This document shows positions 55,321-64,000 of a stretch of DNA of 64,000 bases, piece after piece. The stretch comes from Bimastos eiseni (taxonomy: Eukaryota; Annelida; Clitellata; Crassiclitellata; Lumbricidae). The DNA lies in NCBI GenBank assembly GCA_959347315.1, contig OY365817.1, positions 5,763,731-5,827,730 of the forward strand, given 5' to 3'. The notes beneath the pieces are model-generated. The model worked only from the letters and a program-made list of their open reading frames with translations, searched no databases and was not told the origin of the DNA. Position numbers and translations under genes: made by a program. The number at the start of each line of letters is the position of its first letter. Position 1 is the stretch's first letter.

Positions 55321-56614
55321 GAATGCAAGTGGACTGCATTGAATGCATTGAACCAGAGATGTCCATCAACCTCAAATACAAAGTGGCTTGCTCTCTCCTT
55401 ACGAAATTGTGACTGTTCTATCTGGAAATGCTGAACCAAGTGCCATAAGAAATCTTGAAGGGTTACACTTGGCAAGATGCTGAAATTCTGAGAGTTTGAA
55501 GCATTAGCTTTTAACCTGCTTCGTGAGACCAAGGCCTGGATGTTTAGTTTATTATTTTATTCACTACACTCAGTGGTGCAGGCACTCAGGACATAATAGA
55601 CACATGATCTGCATCTTATTTTTTCATGTGCACCCACAATCGTTGGATTACAAAACATACTGCCACCAGGAATAATGTGAGAGACAGTGATTCACAGCAG
55701 CAACACAATGACTGGAACAGGATAATAGTTTCTTATGCAATCTCTTGCTCATATAGAATTACTCATAGAATTCTATCGTGTGAATAATATTTTAAAGTAA
55801 AAGTGTATGAAAGTGAATACATCGTTGTCACCAGGGCAGATACGCAGCTCCTAATAGGGACAGTTGTAGCGTGAAGTACAGCAGTGATGGACTAATTTTT
55901 TTCATTTCATATTATTTTATGTTAAATTGATGACAGATCAACAGTCTTGGCAATCCTAATTTGCATTGGCTTGGTGCAGTTTATGTGGAGCTTCTTCAGA
56001 GGCTCTTGTTCAGCAATGATATCAATAGAACTACTTTTGGAATCTAAATGTATGCCAATTTTAATCTTATGTTCCACCATTAATGCCACACTCCATAAAG
56101 TGAATTATTTCAGCAAACTTGGTTTAATCTACATGTAGTTAATCTAATCTGGAGTCTTCCATGGTGTTGTTATCAATTGCTTGTAAGTAAGAATATTCTT
56201 TATTTAACCAACTGCATATCTGCATTTAAAAAAGTACAGCATTCTAATTAAAACGAATATTGTGCTAGATTGTCTACCTGTGGAATAACAGGGTCATGCT
56301 GTCGTGGACCTTGGGAGTAGGAGGCCATCTTTATTGGAGTTAGGAACCGATGCAACATGTAACCCTATCTGGAACTGCTTTAGATAGGAATACCTTTAAA
56401 AGTACAGCACTCTCATTAAAGAGGATTTTCGCGCTATTTTTGTTGCATCTGAACAAAACTGCACTACAAGATTATGATACTTTGGAAACAATATTATAAG
56501 AGTACTTAGAGTAGTAATGGTACTCCGTATTCAAATCAACCTATGCTTACTACCTTGAACATTGTACTCTTCGGGGCGTACCACGAAATAAAGTCACCGA
56601 ATCCTTCGGGGGTG
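55321..56614. other. Intergenic region
   Basis: No gene was recognised. Short open frames on both strands lack family features. Confidence 0.6.
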
Positions 56615-57703
56615 CAGTGGCGCAGTGATGGGGCAAACCGCCCCAGGCGGCACTTGTCCTAGGGGCGGCATTTTCGAGAAAAATAAATAAATAAAAAATT
56701 ATATTAGTAAAGTTGGACTCTACAAGATTCTTTTTGCCCTTGTCTAAACCTGGCACAATACTTTTTAGGTTTTTCTCGACTTAGAACTAACATATAGGCC
56801 TATGATAGTACCATGGAAATGATCGAATGACACCTAATGTTTATAGACATCAGGGCAGTCTTCAGGTAACTTGGTGCCCTAGGCAGTCATCTATATAAGA
56901 GAGCCCCACCCCTGTTGCATAGGCAGTAAGGTGTGAGAAAATATTGGATCAGGCACACACATCACGAAATTTTATTCCTGAAAACTTTACCCTATTATTC
57001 CTAAAATTCGGCACCCAAAATTTGGCGCTCTTTAAGTTCGGCGCCCTGGGCGTCTTCTTATGTTGTCGCCTATGCCAGGAACCGGCCTAGACAGACATAT
57101 AACGCAAAAGAGAATTTAGACATTATACCCATGCTGTTTAATATTTTACTGGGAACGAAAATATGAAACCGTACCGTATCCGTAATCTGTTAAGTTACCA
57201 GTAACTAGTCTATTCTAATAACTATACTTGCTATTGTCCCATCATGATTAAATGATATTAGTTAGGACTGTCTTTTCAATATGTAGAGAGAATGCCTTTT
57301 ATTGCTTCATTTTAATTTTATGTGAACTTTATAGCTTGCAAGACGGTTAGTAACTTTATTGCAAGGCTTGCTTTTTTGTTATAAATGTTTTGTTTCTTAA
57401 TTAATACTATCTTATTTTCTTTTCTTATTCGTATCTCAAATGATAACGCATTTTAATTAGTAAAACAGTTTTAATTTTGACAGTGCAAGCTGATGCTGTT
57501 ACTAACAGTACTGTATAATGAATTGAATACTAAATAGAATAATCATAATGTATATAATGAAAACACTCAAAACAAGCGTCTTATATCTATCACCCCTTGT
57601 GCATATCCCGGGATATACACAAGAATAAAGTGAAGGAAATAATAGTCAGGGGCCGCATTTTGTGCCTTCGCCCCAGGCGGCAGTTTGCCTCGCTACGCCA
57701 CTG
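56615..57703. mobile_element. hAT-type MITE, target duplication CGGGGGTG/CAGGGGTG
   Basis: 1089 bp. The termini are CAGTGGCGCAGTGATGGGGC and, inward from 57703, CAGTGGCGTAGCGAGGCAAA. Mirrored CCCCAGGCGGCA motifs lie near both ends. The octamers match at 7 of 8. The interior is AT-rich and non-coding. Confidence 0.85.
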
Positions 57704-57769
57704 CAGGGGTGGGTGGCGATTCGTGGGTGGGCGGGGCTGTGGGTATATACTATAAGTAGGCTATGGAGC

Positions 57770-58980
57770 TATTTGCAAACTTGAGTGATGAGGTGACAGG
57801 AGGACAAAGTAGTGTGAGGGCGGAAGAGGAACTGGTTGAACGATGTGGTTGAATCATGAACAACTGACCGAGATATGTGAGGATTGCAGTGTGTTGTGGG
57901 TGAGTGAAATGACCTTATATTCGATGCCTTTAGGTATTTTGAGCCAGTGGAATGACTTGAGAATGTTGAGGGCAGGAGCGATATGGTGATGCTTTGGGAT
58001 TTTGATGACAGCACGAGCGAGAGCATTCTGAATGGCTTGGAGGCGGTTTAATTGGGTGGTGTCTATATTGAGAAAAGGAAATTACAGTAATCCAATTTAG
58101 CATGAACTATTGATGTAGCAATTGTGGATGTAGTTTTGGAGTCAAGCATAGGGCAGATTCTATGAAGATCACGAATATGCATGAAGCAAGAGCGAGAAAG
58201 ATGAGTAACATGATCAGCGAAACTAAGGTTTTGGTCAAAGATTATGCCTATCGGTCACGGACAGGAGAATTTGAAGTGAATGTGTGGGTGGATGCAGAAT
58301 CAACGTTGAGGGAAATAGAGGGATCAGGAATTTTCTTCAGTTGCTCACGAGGGCCAATCACAATGAATTCGGTTTTGGAAGGGTTCGGGAAGAGGAGATT
58401 TGAGGTTATTCAGGATGAGATTTTGGTGTTGACATGGAGAAGATGATCAATGAAGTTGGAGCATCTGGTTGGAGAGTAAGAAATAAAGAATTAATAACTG
58501 GGTGTCATCAGCATATAGATGATGGTCAACTGAGGATGCGTTAATGAGTGGACTGAGGTGAGTAGTATAGAGATAGAGGGTGAACAAGAGGGGCCCAAGA
58601 ACAAAACCTTGAGGAACACCACAAGTGAGCAGACATGATTGAGATGAAGTGCTTTTAACTGAGAAAGAGCGGGAAGATAGATAGGACCGGATCCACAGAA
58701 GAGAGTTTCTGAAAAGCTGAACTAGGTAGACTGTCTCTGGAGCAATATATTGTGGTCGATGGTATCAAAGGCTGGAGAGATATGTAGGAGGCAGAGACAG
58801 GAGACTTGTTGATGAGAAATGGCAGAAACAAGTTTATTGTAGAAGAAGAAGTGAGGAGGGTTGCTGTTGAGTGCTGCTTGGTAAAGCCAGACTGGTGTAG
58901 ATTTATGAGCTAGTTGAAAGTTAGATAGTCATTTATCCGGGACAAGACAATGCGTTCGAGTAATTTAGAAATGAACATAG
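57770..58980 (-). pseudogene. L2/CR1-like LINE reverse transcriptase domain, minus strand
   Basis: Minus-strand motifs in order: FISKLLERIVLSRI (about 58970), LHQSGF, SPAFDTIDHNILL, LLTCGVPQGFVLGPLLFTLY (about 58560-58630), HHLYADDTQL (about 58495-58525), and NPSKTEF with a later weaker thumb. YADD is the catalytic motif. Several stops and frameshifts follow the active site. The upstream endonuclease part is at 62770-63238 beyond an insertion. Confidence 0.92.
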
Positions 58981-59840
58981 TCACCGGCACCATGTGTCTT
59001 GCAGAGGCACGTGCCCCTGCACTTTCTAAAACTGAGAGGCATGCGGGGACACGCGTGTTTTAAAAATTTGCAAAGTTAGATGGGTATTTACAAAATAAAA
59101 TAAAAATTTTGGTCGGCTGATATTGGAGGGTGCAGAGATTCCAGTTGTCAGTCTAGATGCAATTTTACTTATTCAAATTGACGTAAGTAAAAGCGTTACG
59201 ACCAGTGTATTGGACTGTAGCTCTAATAGCGGTAATCATCAATAAGGTTGCACACAAAAGGGATACCAGCAAAAGATCCTTTAAAGTTTCAAGTGGTCTA
59301 CTTTAGCCCAGTCAGGCTGTATAAAGAACGGATGCCTTTGCTCATCTATGTAGTCTGTGGCTTTGACAGGTCTTTGAATGCTAATATTTTGACGCAAACA
59401 CAGGGCTCTGTAAATGCTGGGGCACTCGGAAAAATAGCAGGGCACACCAACAAATTTCGGGCTTCGCACGTTTGATTCTCAATCTCTGTTTTCGTTTATG
59501 TGGAAACGTCTAAATTCTAAATATTTCAACAACTGTCTGTGCATGGCTCTTAGCATACTGTAGGTGAGTTTTTTGCTTGACAAACTCTTTTGATATTCCA
59601 AATAGACTAATTTAAACTTATTTTTTTAAAGTTTTAGCTGAAATTAAAACTAGAAATTAAATATAATTCTTATTTTTATATTGGTACAATTTTTTAGGTG
59701 TAGGCCCCTACGCTTGGTTTCATTAAATGTACATCAATTGAACAACATATTGCATGCTAAATTAACAAACACAACTCTTGAACTGAACATGATAGGCTAC
59801 ATTCTGAGCATGTATACCTTCCTTAATAGATACTTGTTGT
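58981..59840. other. Insertion between the two LINE parts, left portion
   Basis: The LINE reverse transcriptase similarity stops abruptly at about 58980, where CACCGGCACCATGTG begins. GC-rich stretches such as GGCACGTGCCCCTGC look like a transposon subterminal region. The possible partner terminus is CAGTGGCGCACAAAA read inward from about 62742. No exact target duplication was found, so the limits are uncertain. Confidence 0.4.
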
Positions 59841-60981
59841 CAATGATGGACACTTTTAACTACTGTAGTTATTAACTTGTAGTTATAACTACTATAGAAG
59901 TAGTTACCTAGTAGTTATAACTAGTTTTTAAGAAGTAGTTAAAGAAATAGTTATAACGACTTTCATCAAGTAGTTTTAAGTTAACTACAATATTTCATGT
60001 TAACTACATTTTTCCCATTTACTAATTCCGTCTTACAGGAATTTCTGTTACTTCACAACAAACATGGACATTGTCCATTATAGTCTCATGAGTAAACTTG
60101 CTATGTAATTGTTTCATTCAAATTTGCCCATACTATTGTAAGGAAGTGGGTTCCTCTCAGAACTATAGAGAAAACCTCAGGCATTATGCCTGCTTAATGC
60201 ATACCTGGAGATTGTTGCACGATAAGAACTTGAGCAAAGCGTTGGTCGGCGGTCGTAGAGGGTTTGGGGTTTATGCGCCAGAGTTAAAGAATGAGGAAAG
60301 CAGCAAGTACGCGACTGGATGACCAGTCATTGTGGGCAGCTGGGTTACAAGTGGGTCTGAGAGAGAGAGGTGACTCGAGTCAAGAATGACAGAGGTGAGA
60401 GACAGACAAACAGAGAAAGAGACAACGGTAAGAGACTGGGCACTGGCTGGATAGACCAGGTCGAGGAATTCAAGAAGCAGTCAATGCAGACAGCAAAAGG
60501 TGAGATATACAGTGATATTTTATAGAGCATAGGGAACCATTTGCCAGGCATGGTTATTTGGTGCTCTACAGGATCATTCTAGGCTTTGTAGGCTAGTCAT
60601 TTTTTGTAGTTGTAATAAGTTGGCATATATATGTTACTGCTAAACTGTTCTCTAATAAGGGCACTTTGTAGCATGTGCTAGTAGTTCTAGTCCTTGTTAG
60701 TTTACAATTAAATATGTCATTGTGTTTCTGATCATATGTATTACTTATGTTGAACATCAGCAATTAATACTGACAATAGATTTGCATACTGCTTTGTGAC
60801 TATCAATGCATCATGACATAACATTAGCAAAGTAGTTTTAAAAGTAGTTAACTCCTTATGTGGTAGTTACAAATGTAGTTATGGCTACTTGTCATCTAAA
60901 GTAGTTAAATATAATTACTTATTGTGAAAGTAGTTAGGAAGTAGTTTTAACTACCAGTCAAGTAGTTGGTGCCCATCACTG
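59841..60981. mobile_element. hAT element B', target duplication CTTGTTGT
   Basis: 1141 bp, flanked by exact CTTGTTGT (59833-59840 and 60982-60989). The termini are CAATGATGGACACTTTTAAC and, inward, CAGTGATGGGCACCAACTAC. Subterminal GTAGTTATAACTA repeats. Same family and orientation as 27679-28966, with which it can be aligned along much of its length (for example TTCCTCTCAGAACTATAGAG in both). It is non-coding. Confidence 0.94.
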
Positions 60982-61117
60982 CTTGTTGTACACTGTGCAT
61001 CCAGAAAAAATGTCTGCTTACTCGCCGCCTAAGCACTGATTCTTTAGCTTGGTTATACCGTATGCAGAACGGTTACCGTACCTTATCCGCAGCATGCAGT
61101 AGATGGCTTTGGATCCT

Positions 61118-61807
61118 TCAATAAGTGTGGTTGTAAGTCTCGGGGTCGTACTCGGCACCGGTCGCTAATCGGTGACGTGGGATTTCCGGGTTCCCAACCG
61201 TGTATAACCCCTTGAGTCCTCGTGAGTCTAGAGAGTTTAAACCACCTCCTTCTGAGATTAAGGGTCGGAATCGGTTAGCTTCCTCAAAACTTGGCCACAT
61301 AGAAGAAGAGCCTAGTCTATCCAGCATTTTATAATCTGGACGCAATCTTCCTTTTAAGCGCTCACTTCTACGCAGAAAATCAGAGGCTGTACTCGCTTCC
61401 TGAACCAGTGACAAATTCCGTAAATCATGGGATGACGAGTATAAAGGGTGGCTGATGGTATAGGGCACGGCGTCACAGGGTGCGGCAATTGCTGTATCAA
61501 AGCAATCAGGGTTCGAAACTCGACTCACGGATCCTCGAGTAGAACCTTCTACTCTTTCCAACCTCTCGCTAAGTTCTGATAGATTAGCCAATTGTTCAGA
61601 CTGACTTCTAACTAAATCTGCATGACTCTGAGAGATTTTAGCTAGTTTATTTTCTACCCTGTTCTCTGATTCTAACTGATTCTTTGACATACTATCTAGT
61701 TTAGTAAACAACCTGTCAAGTGCAGAGTCAGGTCTACTGAAAGGTGAATTTATCCTTTCTACCTCAGAAGCCAATCCTACTTGATGCAAAGACTCCTGAG
61801 ACATCAT
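61118..61807 (-). CDS. Unrecognised 229-residue protein, possibly Gag-like
   Basis: The longest uninterrupted single-exon frame in the window outside repeats. The first third is polar and probably coiled coil (DSMSKNQLESENRVENKLAK, then SEQLANLSELSERLERVEGS). The middle is Ser-rich, and the end is basic then acidic-polar (RRSERLKGRLRPDYKML, ending EYDPETYNHTY). No zinc knuckle, protease or known motif was seen. A TATATAAG lies upstream on the minus strand (complement at 62235-62242). It sits inside sequence that interrupts a LINE, so a retroelement Gag-like or transposon accessory protein is plausible; a host gene exon cannot be excluded. Function unknown. Confidence 0.5.
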   Translation of the reverse strand: MMSQESLHQVGLASEVERINSPFSRPDSALDRLFTKLDSMSKNQLESENRVENKLAKISQSHADLVRSQSEQLANLSELSERLERVEGSTRGSVSRVSNPDCFDTAIAAPCDAVPYTISHPLYSSSHDLRNLSLVQEASTASDFLRRSERLKGRLRPDYKMLDRLGSSSMWPSFEEANRFRPLISEGGGLNSLDSRGLKGLYTVGNPEIPRHRLATGAEYDPETYNHTY

Positions 61808-62340
61808 GAAAAAATATGAAGAAGTGTAATTGGAAGCAAGAACAGAAAAGTAGTTAATTCACAGACAAGTATTTCAAACAAAATCACAAGGATCACAATC
61901 AATGTCCAAGTCACAATTAAGTCTGAAATAAAAGTACTTCACATTAAGCATACATCAGTCAACATATATATATTCTTAGTCAGAATAATTCAATCTTCTG
62001 ACCCTAACCTATGTGATCCGTAATAAGGTTCCCCAAATTTCATATCAAGGTGGGCATAATAAAATACAAAATGGATGGCACTTAACCTCAAAATCTGGAT
62101 AAATTCGATTCTCAAACGCTAATATCATGGTTTTCACGGGCTCAACTTATCCGAAATTCTCTGCATATAGGCATACAGCACTATCACAGACGACGACTCT
62201 CGGGTAACTGGCAATGGGCTAAAGGGTACTCTTCCTTATATAGGAACTAGGTTCTACATCATTTCGCGGGGGGGGGGAACTGTCAAAACCCCTCCCTTGG
62301 CATACCAAATGGCCTCCGATATGCCTTGTCGGAGATCAAC
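61808..62340 (-). promoter_or_regulatory. Upstream region of the 229-residue frame, with TATA-like box
   Basis: Read on the minus strand, a C-run (complement of the G9 near 62270) and CCTATATAAGGAAG precede about 430 bases of AT-rich leader before the ATG at 61807. Such a layout would suit an LTR or transposon promoter, but no paired long terminal repeat was found within the window. Confidence 0.3.
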
Positions 62341-62769
62341 GCACCGAGCGATTTATCAGCCTTTTGAAGACAGGCAATCGTCTGATTATCTCATCCTGGC
62401 TTAAGCTCCATCAAACCGGACCACCTATGTAGTATCTAATGCATCATCGTGACCTTGCTTGCCTTTAATTAACGATATACTACCCTTAAATGACAATCAG
62501 TAATGTAACACCTGTAAAATAACTCTTTTGTAAGCACTTACAGGGACTTTCACGGTTATAACTTAATAATACAATTCTAGCTATGTCATAATTTATTAAT
62601 AGTCTAGGATATGTTTCCCTACATAGCGGGCACAGTGCATGTTCTGTAAGTGGAGGACTTGGGAAAAATACACGTAGGAGGGCAAAAAATATCTTCGTGT
62701 TTCGCGCGTCTTTTTACATTCTTTAATTTTTGTGCGCCACTGAAAATGAATGACAAGTTGAAGATTTGA
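62341..62769. other. Insertion between LINE parts, right portion
   Basis: AT-rich with a terminus-like TTTTTGTGCGCCACTG ending near 62742. No gene was recognised. Confidence 0.4.
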
Positions 62770-63238
62770 AAGCCTGGAGATAGGAATTAATTCCAAGGGT
62801 TGTTAGCGTGAGATTCGGATTTGGTGATAATAGGAGCGTGTTTGTCAAGGAGCATGGAGAGAGTGGTATTGTGGGAAGACAGGAGATCATCAAGAGAGGA
62901 TGTAGGATTTAGAACGAGGTCTGAACTGGAGAGACCTTGCGCTAAGGATTCTATGTTTACGGAACTGATGCGGCGAAAAGAACGCGAGACAGAATCAGTA
63001 CGTGGTGTAGGTAGAATTTAAAGCATGTGAGTATGGGATAGTGATCATCATAAGGTGCATTAAAAGAGAAAGAAATATCTGGTGACAACTTAGAGAGAGA
63101 TGATGTGATGACGAGATCAAGTGTGACGTTGTGACAGTGTTTGGGGAAATTGACATGTTGGACCAAATTAGTGGATGACAAGTGCATGAGGAATTCAGTG
63201 GCAAATGAACCGCATGAATTATATCGACATGTATGCAT
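62770..63238 (-). pseudogene. LINE endonuclease (APE-type) C-terminal fragment, minus strand
   Basis: The minus-strand translation reads ATEFLMHLSSTNLVQHVNFP, then HCHNVTLDLVITSSLS, ISFSFNAPYDDHYPILTCF and later SMLLDKHAPIITKSESHANN. This fits the end of the APE endonuclease (L-QHV--PTH--GH-LDLV, SDH-P) and the following DKHAP segment of L2/CR1 ORF2. It probably belongs to the same LINE as 57770-58980. Confidence 0.85.
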
Positions 63239-63577
63239 TGGCGTAGCCAGGTTTTAGCGTCGGGGGAGCGGCAAGCACATTAAAAAGGCACCAACTTTTC
63301 AATATCAAAATTAAATCATTTCAAAGATATAATTTGAAATAACGAAAATGGTAATGTCAGTAAACGCCTATTATGAGGTTTTATAATGCATATTATAGTA
63401 CTAGAATTATAGAATACAGTCGAATTGAAAAGCAAGACACATTTCATAAAGTGTCATAATTGTGTACTAATTCTTATGAATAACTCCATTCTGTATGCTA
63501 GACAAAATTAGTATATCTATCACAGTCTTTTTCCTCTAGGTTTCATTCTAGCCATATGATCAATTACTTTGTTAAAA

Positions 63578-63610
63578 TCCACCTCAGCAGCAAACTGCTG
63601 CTGAGGTGGA
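63578..63610. repeat. Perfect 15-bp inverted repeat with 3-base loop
   Basis: TCCACCTCAGCAGCA (63578-63592), loop AAC, then the exact complement (63596-63610). It is not followed by a T run. Confidence 0.85.
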
Positions 63611-63904
63611 TCAAGATTTTATGAGTTCGAGAGAACTTCAAAGGATCGGTCTGCTCCAGCACTGCTTATTTTGGCAAAGTCAGAAAAACGCGATACAATG
63701 TTGGCAGGCTTGGATAGATGGAACACATGTCATTGGCCATCATAGCTTTCAGTAGGCCTATGCTGCTGATGGTCACTGCCATTTCCTGAGTTTCCTCTTC
63801 AGTTGAACTTTCTTTGCTGATACAAATTATTTCTGTGTACTTATCTCTAAATGATAGATATTCTTGCACATTTCATTTCTACTTTCAATTACATCTGAGT
63901 ATGA

Positions 63905-64000
63905 GTTGTCAAATTTGAACTGGGGGGAAGTTGAAAATTATCATGTCATAATTTATAGGGACCTTAAACCATTATACAGAGGTTAAATTGTAAAGGGTGA
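63905..64000. mobile_element. Second copy of element C, inverted, running off the window
   Basis: GTTGTCAAATTTGAACTGGG and the following AATTTATAGGGACCTTAAAC and CATTATACAGAGGTTAAATT are the reverse complement of about 32165-32285, nearly base for base except for an about 21-base deletion. The high similarity indicates recent activity of the family. Confidence 0.8.

Larger units (their letters stand above)
63239..64000. other. Right edge: transposon terminus, hairpin and element C copy
   Basis: CATTGGCGTAGCCAGGTTTT at about 63237 looks like a hAT terminus whose partner is not in the window. A 15-bp perfect hairpin lies at 63578-63610. From 63905 the sequence is the inverted right end of element C. 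No gene was recognised. Confidence 0.5.

Noticed and set aside
58162..58446. 94-residue plus-strand frame
   Set aside because: It is antisense to the LINE reverse transcriptase region, whose YADD and GVPQG motifs read on the minus strand.
61118..62340. Complete LTR retrotransposon
   Set aside because: No second LTR, protease, reverse transcriptase or integrase was seen next to the 229-residue frame within the window.
58981..62745. Single hAT element bounded by CACCGGCAC and GTGCGCCACTG
   Set aside because: Ends are only weakly alike and the flanking octamers (AACATAGT and AAAATGAA) do not match, so it is not called as one element.

Overview
The window is eukaryotic nuclear DNA from an animal, probably a marine invertebrate. 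The reasons are a 19-exon spliced gene for a metazoan membrane protein, introns crowded with hAT, piggyBac-like and L2/CR1-like elements plus tRNA-derived SINEs, large minisatellites, and no operon or prokaryotic signal. The phylum cannot be settled from sequence reading alone.

The only recognisable host gene is a plus-strand orthologue of the MCTP family (multiple C2 and transmembrane domain protein). It runs from a probable first coding exon at 244-316 to a stop codon at 53880-53882. All 19 exons join in phase and have AG/GT borders. The model gives about 845 residues: a basic and Ser-rich N-terminus, three C2 domains that each keep the five calcium-site aspartates, two C-terminal membrane segments joined by an acidic/basic linker, and a short basic tail. 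The protein is expected to sit in ER or vesicle membranes and sense calcium.

Layout: intron 1 (317-3534) holds a hAT remnant with a second hAT-like element inside it, and that one contains a 37-bp minisatellite. Exons 2-11 (3535-15873) are spaced by introns with microsatellites, MITEs, a SINE, a polypyrimidine tract and a 63-bp array. Intron 11 (15874-20231) has a hAT MITE and a 2.2-kb array of 31-bp units. Exons 12-15 encode the end of C2C and the first membrane segment. Intron 15 (24292-34521) is a transposon nest in which insertion order can be read from target-site duplications. Intron 17 (38607-48569) is almost wholly an 8.4-kb array of 37-bp units, interrupted near its end by a hAT element. 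Intron 18 carries a partial duplicate of exon 18, a piggyBac relic, LINE relics and a hAT element with transposase pieces of two kinds. Downstream of the gene (53.9-64.0 kb) are a minisatellite split by a LINE, more hAT elements, a minus-strand LINE with endonuclease and reverse transcriptase remnants, and one intact unrecognised 229-residue minus-strand reading frame at 61118-61807.

Eleven elements have hAT-like 8-bp target-site duplications with matching inverted termini: eight exact, three with one mismatch. A twelfth, in intron 1, has a weak 6/8 match. No CRISPR, rRNA, functional tRNA or operon was found. The clearest unexplained items are the in-frame duplicate of the second membrane helix in intron 18, the unidentified 229-residue frame, the exon-abutting minisatellite in intron 8, and the hAT-bounded element at 51836-53423 that also carries a Merlin/IS1595-like fragment.
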